From the NCBI RefSeq assembly GCF_014844035.1, contig NZ_CP062159.1, forward strand, positions 2,108,001-2,172,000: a stretch of DNA of 64,000 bases. Reading direction: 5' to 3'. Both the position numbers and the translations under genes were made by a program. The notes beneath the pieces were generated by a model. The model had not been told where the DNA came from, did no database searches, and saw only the letters and a program-made list of their open reading frames with translations. Below, piece after piece: positions 16,019-24,655 of the stretch. Within the stretch, counting starts at the first letter, position 1, and each line of letters starts with the position of its first letter. The DNA comes from Flavobacterium sp. MDT1-60 (GTDB lineage: Bacteria > Bacteroidota > Bacteroidia > Flavobacteriales > Flavobacteriaceae).

Positions 16019-17329
16019 TTACATTCTTCTACCGCCGCCTCTTGAACCTCCGGAGTTATTATCTCTTTGTGATTGACCTCCTCCTCTTGATTCCTGACTT
16101 ACTCTTGGGGCTTCAGATCTCTGAGCACTTTGTGGCCTTGCAGTATTGGCTCTGTTTTCAGAGTAACTTCTAGGCGCTTCTGCTCTTGGAGATGAAGCCG
16201 CTCTGTTGGTATTCATTCTATTTTCTGAATTCCCTCTGGAGTTATTCATATTGTTATCAGAATTTCTTGGAGCTTCAGCGCTGGGAGTGGAAGCTGTTCT
16301 GTTTGTACTCATTCTGTTTTCTGAGTTTCCTCTTGAGTTATTGTTTTCAGAATAATCACGTCTTGGTTCAGCAGTTCTTTGAGTGTTTTCAACTCTTGAA
16401 GGTGTGCCTGCTCTGTTTTGATTGTCTCTGTTTGATGAAACAGGATTTGAGTTGTAATTTCTATCAGAAGTTGTTCTGTTTTGATTATTATCTCTGCTTG
16501 TATTTCTGGTATTGTTATCAGAAACTCTATTCGTATTAGATCTATTACTGTTGTAAACATTCGAATTTCTACTTGTTTCTCTGCTTGCAACACGTCTTTG
16601 GTCTAATTCATATCTATTATTAACATTAGAATGTCTTTGCGCAAAACTATTGTTTGGACGCATTTTTTCGTATCCGTAAGAACGTCTTGATTCGTATAAT
16701 GCAGGAGCTCTATAGCTTCTTCTATTGTTCACATAATTGTAACGATTATTTACATTAATACATACGTTGATGTTATTTCTGTATCTGTAAATTGGATAAG
16801 GTCTCCATGCATAATAATAGGTTGGATAGTAATTCCAGGTCCAGGTAGAAATATACGGTCTGTAGTTTGTGATCCAAAATGAGGTATAAATTACCGGAGC
16901 CACACTGTAAACAGGCTCATAGATATAATTCGCACCGTATAAATAACTGTTACCCACAACCTGAACATTTACCTGATTGTAATTATCGCGTTCGACATCA
17001 ATTGTAGCTATATCCTGATACACATCACGATCAAGAACCGCCTGGATAATCACAACGTGAGTTCTGGCTTCTACAGATTCGATTACACGAAGATAATCAA
17101 CCTGATCATCACCATTTAAGTCCAGATTTGATATTTGATATTTAGGATCATTTAAACGTCTTTCGAAATCCTGAAGATTAGCTGATTCTCCAAAAATGGA
17201 AGCAACAGCTCTTAAATCTAAATTATCGCTGATATCTGAATTTTTTGCATATACTGTGGTTTGACTTTGTGCAGAGCAAGAGCTAAAACCTATTGCTAAG
17301 AACACTAAAAAAAGTACTTTGGCTTTCAT
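16019..17329 (-). CDS. Secreted protein with low-complexity Asn/Arg/Ser tail, unknown function
   Basis: A 436-residue protein. The N-terminus is a signal sequence with a possible lipobox (GFSSC). Residues 40-130 form a folded domain with a calcium-loop-like DLNGDDQVDYL. A Tyr/Trp/Pro-rich segment follows (YRPYISTWTWNYYPTYYY). The second half is almost only Asn, Arg, Ser, with two ~38-residue internal repeats (SRGNSENRM-TNR-ASxPxAEAPR) and a Gly-Arg end (GGSRGGGRRM). The tail should be disordered and very basic, and might bind nucleic acid or polysaccharide; this is inference. Function unknown. Confidence 0.75.
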   Translation of the reverse strand: MKAKVLFLVFLAIGFSSCSAQSQTTVYAKNSDISDNLDLRAVASIFGESANLQDFERRLNDPKYQISNLDLNGDDQVDYLRVIESVEARTHVVIIQAVLDRDVYQDIATIDVERDNYNQVNVQVVGNSYLYGANYIYEPVYSVAPVIYTSFWITNYRPYISTWTWNYYPTYYYAWRPYPIYRYRNNINVCINVNNRYNYVNNRRSYRAPALYESRRSYGYEKMRPNNSFAQRHSNVNNRYELDQRRVASRETSRNSNVYNSNRSNTNRVSDNNTRNTSRDNNQNRTTSDRNYNSNPVSSNRDNQNRAGTPSRVENTQRTAEPRRDYSENNNSRGNSENRMSTNRTASTPSAEAPRNSDNNMNNSRGNSENRMNTNRAASSPRAEAPRSYSENRANTARPQSAQRSEAPRVSQESRGGGQSQRDNNSGGSRGGGRRM

Positions 17330-17449
17330 GGCAAATCATATTAAAGATTAATATTCTGAGATATTCAATTACTGTGCCAGAAAAAAAAACAAAACTTATT
17401 TCAGATGTTGTAAATAATTGTATTTTAGCAATACTAAATCTTACCCTAT

Positions 17450-18511
17450 ATGAAAAAAGTATTGTTATTTTGTTGCGCTTTTATTTTATTTATGTCCTTT
17501 AAAACATTGAGTGATAGAGATAAAAGGATGGTCTATGGTGGTTTTACATCAATGCAAATAGATACATTATTTCAGGATAAAATTAGTATTAGGGCCATCG
17601 TTATTGATAAAAATAAGGTTTGGTATGGAGGAGATAATTCTCGCTTTGGATATTATGATTTAGATAAAAAAGAAAAATTTGAAGAACATATTTATCGTGA
17701 TACCTTAAAATTAGAGTTCAGAAGTATTGCTCAAACTTCAAAAGATATTTTTTTATTAAGTGTAGGAAATCCCGCACTACTTTATTCGGTTTCTAAAAAA
17801 GACCACAAAATGAAGCTGGTTTATAAAGAAGTGCATCCAAAAGTTTTTTATGATAGTATGCAATTCTGGAATGATAAAGAAGGAATCGCCATTGGAGATC
17901 CAACTGAAGATACTTTTTCAGTAATCGTTACACGTGATGGAGGAGAGACCTGGACAAAATTATTATCAGATAAATTACCAACAAATGCACAAGGTGAAGC
18001 AGCTTTCGCAGCCAGTAATACAAATATTGTAATAAATGGAGATGAAACCTGGCTGGTTTCAGGAGGAAAAAAAGCCCGCGTTTTTTATTCTCCGGATAAA
18101 GCTAAAACATGGAAAGTAATTGATACTCCTATTGTTCAGGGTAAAACAATGACGGGTATTTTTACAGCTGATTTTTACGATTCTAATCATGGTTTTATTG
18201 CCGGGGGTGATTATGAACTTCCAAACAAAAAATCAGGAAATAAAGCTTTTACTACTGATGGAGGAAAGAGTTGGTTATTGATAGGTCAGGATATGGGATT
18301 TGGGTACGCATCATGTGTACAATACGTTCCGGGAGGAAATGGTAAAGAAATTATTTGTGTAGGCTCTGAAGGAATACAATATTCTCAAAATGGCGGTGAA
18401 AACTGGACACAATTATCTACTGATACAAAATTTTTTACAATTCGTTTTATCAATAGAAATACTGCAATTGCTGCAGGTCACAATAAAGTGGTAAGACTTC
18501 GTTTTAAATAA
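17450..18511 (+). CDS. BNR/YCF48-like beta-propeller secreted protein
   Basis: A 353-residue protein with an N-terminal hydrophobic signal (LLFCCAFILFMSF). At least three Asp-box-like repeats are visible: TRDGGETWTKL, TTDGGKSWLLI and SQNGGENWTQL. These mark the sialidase/YCF48-type propeller fold, found in assembly factors and glycan-binding proteins. Flavobacterial relatives are sometimes named oxidoreductase, which I do not support from sequence. Divergent from the RGG-tail protein gene; terminated at 18527-18571. Confidence 0.75.
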   Translation: MKKVLLFCCAFILFMSFKTLSDRDKRMVYGGFTSMQIDTLFQDKISIRAIVIDKNKVWYGGDNSRFGYYDLDKKEKFEEHIYRDTLKLEFRSIAQTSKDIFLLSVGNPALLYSVSKKDHKMKLVYKEVHPKVFYDSMQFWNDKEGIAIGDPTEDTFSVIVTRDGGETWTKLLSDKLPTNAQGEAAFAASNTNIVINGDETWLVSGGKKARVFYSPDKAKTWKVIDTPIVQGKTMTGIFTADFYDSNHGFIAGGDYELPNKKSGNKAFTTDGGKSWLLIGQDMGFGYASCVQYVPGGNGKEIICVGSEGIQYSQNGGENWTQLSTDTKFFTIRFINRNTAIAAGHNKVVRLRFK

Positions 18512-18526
18512 CATTAAATAAATAAC

Positions 18527-18571
18527 AAGCCCCCTAAATAATAAAGCAAGTATTATTATATAGGGGGCTTA
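18527..18571. terminator. Terminator between convergent genes
   Basis: AAGCCCCCTA pairs with TAGGGGGCTT across a loop of about 25 bases. It lies between the plus-strand propeller gene and the end of the minus-strand sigma factor operon. Confidence 0.65.
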
Positions 18572-18591
18572 TCGCTGTTGTTCTTTTTATA

Positions 18592-19050
18592 TTATTTGCC
18601 GGCTTTTTCTTTATATTGTTTTAGCAATTTTCGGTTAAAATCGTCTTCAGATTTTTTAAGCTTTAATATCTTTTTATGTGAAAGTATCTTCTTAAGATTT
18701 GATATGTATTTTTCTCGTAAAAGATAAAGTTCCTTATCTGTGCTTTCTATTTGACATAAAAGCGTAGCTGCTTCTTTTTCTGACATTGAATTGATCTTAT
18801 CATCATCCAGCTTATTCATATAAGTCTTCATTTTGTCATGACGCAACTCATATTGTTTATCATCAAAAGCGTTATAGATAGGCCAGAATTTCTCTGCTTC
18901 GGTCGAAGTAAGTTCAAGTTCTGTAGTTAAAAAGGATACTTTGTAGGCTTTGATTTTCTCACGCTTTTCATCTACTTTTTTATCATTTTGGGCATAAAAT
19001 GAAAAAGTGATTAAGAACATAAATAACGGTAGTATGTTTTTGAATTTCAT
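18592..19050 (-). CDS. Periplasmic CpxP/Spy-like protein of the sigma factor operon
   Basis: A 152-residue protein with a signal peptide (NILPLFMFLITFSFYAQ) and a helical, charged mature part. The segment LTSTEAEKFWPIYNAFDDKQYELR resembles the LTxxQ-type helices of CpxP/Spy proteins, with family-level similarity only. It is the last gene of an operon with an ECF sigma factor (19515) and a membrane protein (19068, 17 bases away). I infer an envelope-stress sensor or chaperone role. Confidence 0.7.
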   Translation of the reverse strand: MKFKNILPLFMFLITFSFYAQNDKKVDEKREKIKAYKVSFLTTELELTSTEAEKFWPIYNAFDDKQYELRHDKMKTYMNKLDDDKINSMSEKEAATLLCQIESTDKELYLLREKYISNLKKILSHKKILKLKKSEDDFNRKLLKQYKEKAGK

Positions 19051-19067
19051 CTTTTTAAATTTTTATT

Positions 19068-19481
19068 TTATTCTGAAATTAAATTTTCAATATTAGGGTT
19101 CGAAGACAGAATATCTTCCAGTGTTTCCTGCTCAAGGGCAACGCTTTTGCCTAGTTTTTCAATATCTTTCGTATCAAGTTCTTTTGCCAGGTCATATTGA
19201 TTTAAATTGGACTGATATGATAAATAACTTTCTAAAGTAGCTTCATCCAGTTCTTTTGATGTTGCATTGTAATTGTTTATTACAGGAATCATCATCGTTA
19301 TTACAATTGCAGCAGCAGCCACCAGTGAAAGTACTTTTTTACGTTTGTAAAGCGGAATTACTTTTACTTCTCTTTCGGTTATTTGCTGTAAAACTTTTGC
19401 CGATAAATCATCAAAATAATGATCCGGAGTTTTAAATCCAGTTTCTATTTTCGGTTCGTTTTCTAATTTAAATGCTTTCAT
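19068..19481 (-). CDS. Single-pass membrane protein of the sigma factor operon, possible anti-sigma factor
   Basis: A 137-residue protein with a cytoplasmic N-terminal part (residues 1-50), one transmembrane segment (VLSLVAAAAIVITMMIPVI, about 50-69) and a periplasmic Asp/Glu-rich tail. It lies 33 bases after the ECF sigma gene. The position and topology fit an anti-sigma regulator, but there is no zinc-binding HxxxCxxC motif, so the role is inferred from context. Confidence 0.65.
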   Translation of the reverse strand: MKAFKLENEPKIETGFKTPDHYFDDLSAKVLQQITEREVKVIPLYKRKKVLSLVAAAAIVITMMIPVINNYNATSKELDEATLESYLSYQSNLNQYDLAKELDTKDIEKLGKSVALEQETLEDILSSNPNIENLISE

Positions 19482-19514
19482 AATGTCTATAAGATAGGTT
19501 TAGTTACAAAAGGT

Positions 19515-20057
19515 TTAATTTGACGTAACATATAATTCAATTTTTTTAACTGCATGATGATAAGAAGCTTTCAATGCACCGACTGAGGTTCCTAAAATTT
19601 CTGCAATTTCTTCGTATTTTAATTCTTCAAAATATTTCATTTTAAAGACTAATTGTTGTTTTTCCGGTAATGTGACAATTGCTTTCTGGAGTTTGATCTG
19701 AATTTCATCTCCATCAAAATAAACATCAGCTTTTAAATTGTCTATAGTTTTATTTTGCAATGCTTCAGATGTTATTCCGTTTAACTTTGCTTTTTGGTTC
19801 AGGAATGTTAATGCCTCATTGGTAGCAATGCGATACATCCACGAAAAGAGTTTACTTTCTCCTTTAAAGTTTTTTAAATACTGAAAAACTTTCACAAAAG
19901 TATTCTGCAAAACATCGTGTGCATCATCATGATTCAAAACAATGTTTCGAATGTGAGCATACAACGGCTTTTGATAATCAGACAAGAGTTTTTGAAACGC
20001 AATATTTTGCGTTTTAGGATCTAATAATTGTGCTATAAATTCCTTCTCGTTTGTCAA
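19515..20057 (-). CDS. ECF RNA polymerase sigma factor
   Basis: A 180-residue sigma-70 family protein with regions 2 and 4 only. Region 2 contains DVLQNTFVKVFQYLKNF and FSWMYRIATNEAL; region 4 is LPEKQQLVFKMKYFEELKYEEIAEIL followed by the helix-turn-helix. The start is TTG at 20057: the in-frame codon two positions upstream is a stop, and no earlier ATG exists. First gene of a three-gene operon with a membrane protein and a periplasmic protein, a common arrangement for envelope-signal responses. Confidence 0.92.
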   Translation of the reverse strand: MTNEKEFIAQLLDPKTQNIAFQKLLSDYQKPLYAHIRNIVLNHDDAHDVLQNTFVKVFQYLKNFKGESKLFSWMYRIATNEALTFLNQKAKLNGITSEALQNKTIDNLKADVYFDGDEIQIKLQKAIVTLPEKQQLVFKMKYFEELKYEEIAEILGTSVGALKASYHHAVKKIELYVTSN

Positions 20058-20160
20058 GCTTTAAACTTTATCTTGTTACCACATATAAAGTTAGGAATTT
20101 TAACCTTATATCAATTAGAATGAATTTTAAACAAAAGGTTTAATCGTCTTTACTTTTTTT

Positions 20161-21297
20161 TTAGAATTCCGAATCTTCTTCTTCAGTTTTTGGTGTAGTT
20201 GGAGCAGGAGTTGCAGGTTTTGCAGTTTGAGTTTCTGTCTGAGGTTGATAAACAGGAACTTTTGCAACCGGAATTACTTTAGGTTTTGTCGGAAAATAAA
20301 TTTCGGTCATTAGTTTTGACGGGCTTTTTACATCCAATTTGCTGATGGTCCATATCTCAAGATGTGACCAGCTTAAATCAGGAGTAATTTTTTCGTTGTT
20401 AATAAAAGCTGTTGTTTTAGCAATAGCTTCATTTGTATGTGTATAATCTCCTTTTAGCGTAGTTTTTACAGCTTCAAAACCATTTAATTTTCCTGCTGTA
20501 ATATCACTTCCTGCGCTCGTTGAGATTTCTTTATTGATTGGTAAACAGATTGAAATTTTAGCCAATCCGCTAGCAGTATCATAAGTATGGTAAATAATAA
20601 AAGGTTTTCCATTGGTAGATAAACCATTCGTTTCACTGAATTCTATTAGTTTCGGAATTACAATTCTGGCATTTTTATTTACTTTCTGAATTTCGCTTGT
20701 AAAGGTTTGTTTAATATAAGGTGTTTCGATTTTCTTAACAACACCGTTTACTTTTATTGCATAAGTCTTGGTTTCGTAATCCAGATTTTTATCAATGTTA
20801 GCAAGACTTTTTTCAGAAATTGTTCCGATAATATTATCTGAACCACCATTTAAAGCAGTGTAAATTTTAAATAAAAAACTCATAGTTCCTTGAGCTTTCC
20901 ATGTCACTTTTGTTTTGCCTGCCAAAGTATCTTTAAATGTCCAGTTAACATCAGCCTGAGTACCATCAAAATTGATTTTTTGCTGAATACTTTCGCCTTC
21001 TTTTGTTTTTAGCGTTATGGCGTTTCCTTTTCCATCACTACCTTCCCAATAAAATGAAGCACCATTTCCTACTGTTTTGTTCGGAAAAGTCATTCTCATT
21101 GTAGGATCTTCTACTGACCAGGATTCAAAATCTTCATAATTTCTAAAATCGTTTACATAGTTATAAACAGTAATTCGTGGTGAGTTTATGACTTTGCTTC
21201 TTTCTACAGAAAAAATCCCTTTTTGTGTGGCAACAAAAACGGTTAGCGCAACTAAGCTTAATAACGATAAAAGAAATAAATATTTTAAAATCTTCAT
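20161..21297 (-). CDS. SRPBCC-domain protein with GyrI-like effector-binding domain
   Basis: A 378-residue protein. An N-terminal membrane segment (LKYLFLLSLLSLVALTVFVA) is followed by a START/SRPBCC polyketide-cyclase-type domain, with the typical VINSPRITVYNYVNDFRNY and WEGSDGKG segments. A GyrI/AraC-type effector-binding domain covers about residues 195-345, and the tail is Pro/Thr-rich (KPATPAPTTPKTEEEDSEF). Both domains bind small hydrophobic ligands in other proteins; the ligand here is unknown. It is 103 bases upstream of the sigma gene, apparently a separate unit. Confidence 0.8.
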   Translation of the reverse strand: MKILKYLFLLSLLSLVALTVFVATQKGIFSVERSKVINSPRITVYNYVNDFRNYEDFESWSVEDPTMRMTFPNKTVGNGASFYWEGSDGKGNAITLKTKEGESIQQKINFDGTQADVNWTFKDTLAGKTKVTWKAQGTMSFLFKIYTALNGGSDNIIGTISEKSLANIDKNLDYETKTYAIKVNGVVKKIETPYIKQTFTSEIQKVNKNARIVIPKLIEFSETNGLSTNGKPFIIYHTYDTASGLAKISICLPINKEISTSAGSDITAGKLNGFEAVKTTLKGDYTHTNEAIAKTTAFINNEKITPDLSWSHLEIWTISKLDVKSPSKLMTEIYFPTKPKVIPVAKVPVYQPQTETQTAKPATPAPTTPKTEEEDSEF

Positions 21298-21493
21298 TGG
21301 TGTAGGTTGTTTGGTGTCGTAAAGTTATAAATTTTATTACTAGTCGCACTATAGCAGAAAAAAAATAAAAACATACTTTTTAAATTATTCTTCAGGTTAA
21401 AATCAACTTCAGACAAAACGATACTGATGAGGTTTAATTGTAAAACTTCGGCATTTATTTTATATTTTTTAAATATAGAAATAAATTACGGAA

Positions 21494-21703
21494 TTACCTT
21501 TTAAAAAAGAATTTGATAACAAATAAGATTGCAATAAAAAGTAGGAAAACAATTAATACTTTGTAATTTCCTTTATAAAAAATTTTGTGCAATGCCAGAT
21601 CTTTTCGATAAGCAAATATCATTACGATTACGAAGGCGATGAAAAAACAGACTGCGAATATTAATTGTCCCTGACTAAACATAGTTGAAATTATTTTTGA
21701 CAA
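21494..21703 (-). CDS. Small two-segment membrane protein, unknown function
   Basis: A 69-residue protein with two hydrophobic helices (LIFAVCFFIAFVIVMIFAY and LIVFLLFIAILFVIKFFF) joined by a basic loop, and a KR end. An internal Met8 (MFSQGQ) is an alternative start. The regular two-helix shape supports it being real, but I recognise no family. Confidence 0.6.
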   Translation of the reverse strand: MSKIISTMFSQGQLIFAVCFFIAFVIVMIFAYRKDLALHKIFYKGNYKVLIVFLLFIAILFVIKFFFKR

Positions 21704-21774
21704 ATTTAGAGAATTGTATATGAATAGTTGCTAATTTGGCTTTTGATTTCATTAAAAAACAAATTTATCTACAT

Positions 21775-22155
21775 ATGAAAAAACAAATAGACGCAGTTAA
21801 GGAATTTCATACTGCTTTTAAAATAGGACATAGCGAAACGCCAATTGCTGATGTGGGAGAAAACAAAAAATTTCTTCGGTATAATTTAATGAAAGAAGAA
21901 AACGAAGAATATCTTGATGCAGTTCAGAATAATGATTTGGTCGAAATTGCTGACGCTCTTGGAGATATGATGTATATTTTATGTGGAACCATAATCGAAC
22001 ATGGTTTGCAGGATAAAATTGAAGCTGTTTTTGATGAAATTCAGCGTAGTAATATGAGTAAATTAGGAGAAGACGGTCAACCTATTTATCGTGAAGATGG
22101 AAAAGTGATGAAAGGCCCAAATTATTTTAAACCGGATTTTTCGAAATTACTGTAA
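21775..22155 (+). CDS. MazG-like nucleotide pyrophosphohydrolase
   Basis: A protein of about 126 residues of the all-alpha MazG/HisE NTP pyrophosphatase group. The metal-binding motif is present as EENEEY and DLVEIADALGDMMYI. The C-terminal part (GEDGQPIYREDGKVMKGPNYFKPDF) is typical of the Bacteroidota form. It probably hydrolyses non-canonical NTPs or a related nucleotide; the substrate is inferred. I chose MKKQIDAV (ATG 21775); the longer frame from 21736 adds 13 unlikely residues. Terminator at 22161. Confidence 0.85.
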   Translation: MKKQIDAVKEFHTAFKIGHSETPIADVGENKKFLRYNLMKEENEEYLDAVQNNDLVEIADALGDMMYILCGTIIEHGLQDKIEAVFDEIQRSNMSKLGEDGQPIYREDGKVMKGPNYFKPDFSKLL

Positions 22156-22160
22156 AATAA

Positions 22161-22194
22161 AAAACCCGACAAATTCTTAGAATTTGTCGGGTTT
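22161..22194. terminator. Bidirectional terminator between the MazG-like gene and ilvE
   Basis: A perfect stem of 16 bp (AAAACCCGACAAATTC with its complement) closes a loop of TTA. A and T runs on both sides let it serve both convergent genes. Confidence 0.85.
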
Positions 22195-22216
22195 TGTTTT
22201 TATATAAGTCTTTTGA

Positions 22217-23287
22217 TTATTGAACTTTAACTGTCCATCCAAAAGTATCTTCAGAAAGTTTGTTTTGAAGACTTGTAAGTTTTTCTTTTAAAAGAGAAGC
22301 ATAAGAGTTTTCAATTGGAGCCATTTCATAATAAACATCCTGATAAGAGAATCCTTTGATTACGCTTACAACAGCTGCAGTTCCGGCTCCGAAAATTTCT
22401 TTTAAAGATCCGTTTTTAGCTGCTTCAACTAATTCTGAAACAATAACTGGGCGAACGTCTACATTAAGTCCTTCTTTTTCTGCCATAGCAATCAAACTTT
22501 TTCTGGTAATACCATCTAAAATTCTTTCGCTTGTTGGAGCAGTCAACAAAGTATCATTAATTCTAAAGAATACGTTCATTGTACCGGCTTCTTCCAGTTT
22601 AGTATGCGTTGCATCATCTGTCCAGATTACTTGTTGAAAGCCATCTTTGTTTGCCAGGTTTGTTGGGTAAAATTGTGCAGCATAATTTCCTGCCGCTTTT
22701 GCAGCTCCAATTCCACCATTTGCAGCTCTACTATAGTGTTCAGCAATAATTACTTTTACTTCACCAGCATAATATGATTTTGCAGGGGATAGTAAAATCA
22801 TGAATTTATATTCATCAGAAGGATTTGCAACAACTCCGGCGCCAGTTGCAATCATAAATGGACGGATATACATACTGCTTCCGTTTCCTCTTTGAATCCA
22901 TTCCTGGTCTATTTTTAATAATTCATTCAAACCATCCATAAAAATAGATTCCGGAACTTCTGGCATTGCCATACGAACTGCAGAATTATTGAAACGCTTA
23001 TGGTTTTCATCAGGTCTAAACAACCAAACATCATTATTGACATCTTTATAAGCTTTCATTCCTTCAAAAATAGCTTGCCCGTAATGAAAGACTTTTGAAG
23101 AAGGATCCATCAAAATAGGAGCATAAGGCTTAATGACAGGAGTTTGCCATTCCCCATTTTTAAAATCACATTCGAATAAATGGTCTGTGAAAACAGCACC
23201 AAAGCTTAAGTTTTCAAAGTCTACTGCGCTTATTTTTGACGAAGTAGCTTTTCTGATTTCAATTTTGCTTGTTTGAGTTGTACTCAT
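22217..23287 (-). CDS. ilvE: Branched-chain amino acid aminotransferase
   Basis: A 356-residue PLP enzyme of the type II branched-chain aminotransferase group, which transfers amino groups between Leu/Ile/Val and 2-oxoglutarate. The PLP lysine sits in IGAAKAAGNYAAQ. The EEAGTMNVFFRI and ILDGITRKS motifs, and the N-terminal HYGQAIFEGMKAY, are family hallmarks. Cytoplasmic. Not in an ilv operon here; the 306-base upstream gap holds no gene that I can see. Confidence 0.95.
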   Translation of the reverse strand: MSTTQTSKIEIRKATSSKISAVDFENLSFGAVFTDHLFECDFKNGEWQTPVIKPYAPILMDPSSKVFHYGQAIFEGMKAYKDVNNDVWLFRPDENHKRFNNSAVRMAMPEVPESIFMDGLNELLKIDQEWIQRGNGSSMYIRPFMIATGAGVVANPSDEYKFMILLSPAKSYYAGEVKVIIAEHYSRAANGGIGAAKAAGNYAAQFYPTNLANKDGFQQVIWTDDATHTKLEEAGTMNVFFRINDTLLTAPTSERILDGITRKSLIAMAEKEGLNVDVRPVIVSELVEAAKNGSLKEIFGAGTAAVVSVIKGFSYQDVYYEMAPIENSYASLLKEKLTSLQNKLSEDTFGWTVKVQ

Positions 23288-23594
23288 AATAATATATGTT
23301 TTATCTAATTTTCATCACAACAGAATGAATTCTAAAGTAATGATTTGGTGTGAAATAGGTTTTATTAAATGCAAAATTAAGTAAAAATATATAAATTACT
23401 TACTAAAACTGCATTAATTACGGGGTTTAACTGAGATTTATTTATCTTATAATAAACCTAAAAAAAACACTGACTTTTATAAAGAATTTATGAAAAAAGT
23501 ATCGATTTTTAAGGCTTTACGCATTTGTTTTGACTAAATTTGACTAACAAAATGTGCTGAAAAACAATATAATTACATTGATAATATCGAAAAA

Positions 23595-24260
23595 GTGGAA
23601 AGAGAAATAATTAAAACGCTAGATGGTTCAACAACAATTCATTTGAAAGAGTGGGATGAATGTTATCATTCTAAACATGGTGCCATTCAGGAAGCTAAAC
23701 ACGTATTTATAAAAAATGGACTTTCATTATTCGAAGGGAAACCCGTTAGTATTCTTGAAATTGGTTTTGGAACCGGTTTAAATGCTTTTATTACTTTTTT
23801 AGAAGCACAACAAAAACACCAAAAGATTGATTATATTGGAGTAGAAGCTTATCCTGTTGATGCAAAAGAAGTTTTGGCAATGAATTATGTGAATGAACTC
23901 AACGCATTGGAATTTGAGAACATTTTTCAGAAAATGCATAAATGTGAATGGGATAATAAAGTAGAAATTTGCGATCAGTTCTCGTTAACAAAAAGGAAAC
24001 AATTTTTTGATGATATAAACGATTTTGAAACTTTCGATTTGATTTACTTTGATGCCTTCGGATATCGTGTGCAACCTGAATTATGGAGTACAGAAATTTT
24101 TCGAAAAATGTACAATAGTCTAAAACCAAATGGCGTTTTAGTAACATATGCCGCCCGCGGAGTTGTTAAAAGAAGTATGATTGAAGTAGGATTTACGGTC
24201 GAAAAATTGGCAGGTCCTCCAGGTAAACGAGAGATGTTTCGGGCGTTTAAAGAGGTTTAA
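23595..24260 (+). CDS. mnmD: tRNA 5-methylaminomethyl-2-thiouridine methyltransferase, MnmD
   Basis: A 221-residue SAM-dependent enzyme that performs the last methylation of the wobble uridine modification mnm5s2U34. The SAM site is ILEIGFGTGLNAF, and the later FDLIYFDAFGYRVQPELW is diagnostic for MnmD / the C-terminal-type MnmC1 domain. In E. coli this domain is fused in MnmC; here the stand-alone form is used. The start is GTG 23595, matching the conserved MEREIIKT N-terminus. A -7 box TAAATTTG lies at 23535-23542. Confidence 0.92.
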   Translation: MEREIIKTLDGSTTIHLKEWDECYHSKHGAIQEAKHVFIKNGLSLFEGKPVSILEIGFGTGLNAFITFLEAQQKHQKIDYIGVEAYPVDAKEVLAMNYVNELNALEFENIFQKMHKCEWDNKVEICDQFSLTKRKQFFDDINDFETFDLIYFDAFGYRVQPELWSTEIFRKMYNSLKPNGVLVTYAARGVVKRSMIEVGFTVEKLAGPPGKREMFRAFKEV

Positions 24261-24425
24261 ATGAGTTATTTAGAATTATTCTATATTGATTTATCCGTAC
24301 TAAGAAAACGGTTTCGTTGCTAAAGTTTTTAAAAAAATAAGTTAAAAAGAGTGCATATGAATGTTATTTGTTTACATTTGTTGCGAGTTTAAAAATAGAG
24401 ATAACCCCCAAAATCTTATTTTATT

Positions 24426-24623
24426 ATGTCAAAAATGATGTTTGATTACACGAAATCAATACTTGAGAGAGTTAGTTTCGATCCGATACTTTTCTGCAAA
24501 GAGCTGGAAAAAGCTATCAAAACGCTGTTACCGTATGAGATGGAACAATTGCAAGAATGGTTATTGAATTTTATTATTGAAAAACCAGAATTAAAACAAA
24601 GTCTACTACTAATTAAAGTATAA
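24426..24623 (+). CDS. Small conserved-looking protein of unknown function
   Basis: A 65-residue, soluble, mostly helical protein (LERVSFDPILFCKELEKAIKTLL, then EMEQLQEWLLNFIIEKPELKQS). A -7-like box TACATTTG at 24373-24380 precedes it and a strong terminator follows at once, which supports a real gene. I do not recognise the family. Confidence 0.65.
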   Translation: MSKMMFDYTKSILERVSFDPILFCKELEKAIKTLLPYEMEQLQEWLLNFIIEKPELKQSLLLIKV

Positions 24624-24651
24624 AAAAAGGAGCCAATTTGGCTCCTTTTTT
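24624..24651. terminator. Bidirectional terminator before oxyR's 3' end
   Basis: AAAAAAGGAGCC pairs with GGCTCCTTTTTT across AATTT. It lies between the convergent small gene and oxyR and can serve both. Confidence 0.85.
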
Positions 24652-24655
24652 ATTT

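Noticed and set aside
16186..16539. 117-codon ORF opposite the RGG-tail protein
   Set aside because: A shadow of a low-complexity coding strand; its composition (Cys, Phe, Tyr, Leu) is the mirror of Arg/Asn/Ser codons.
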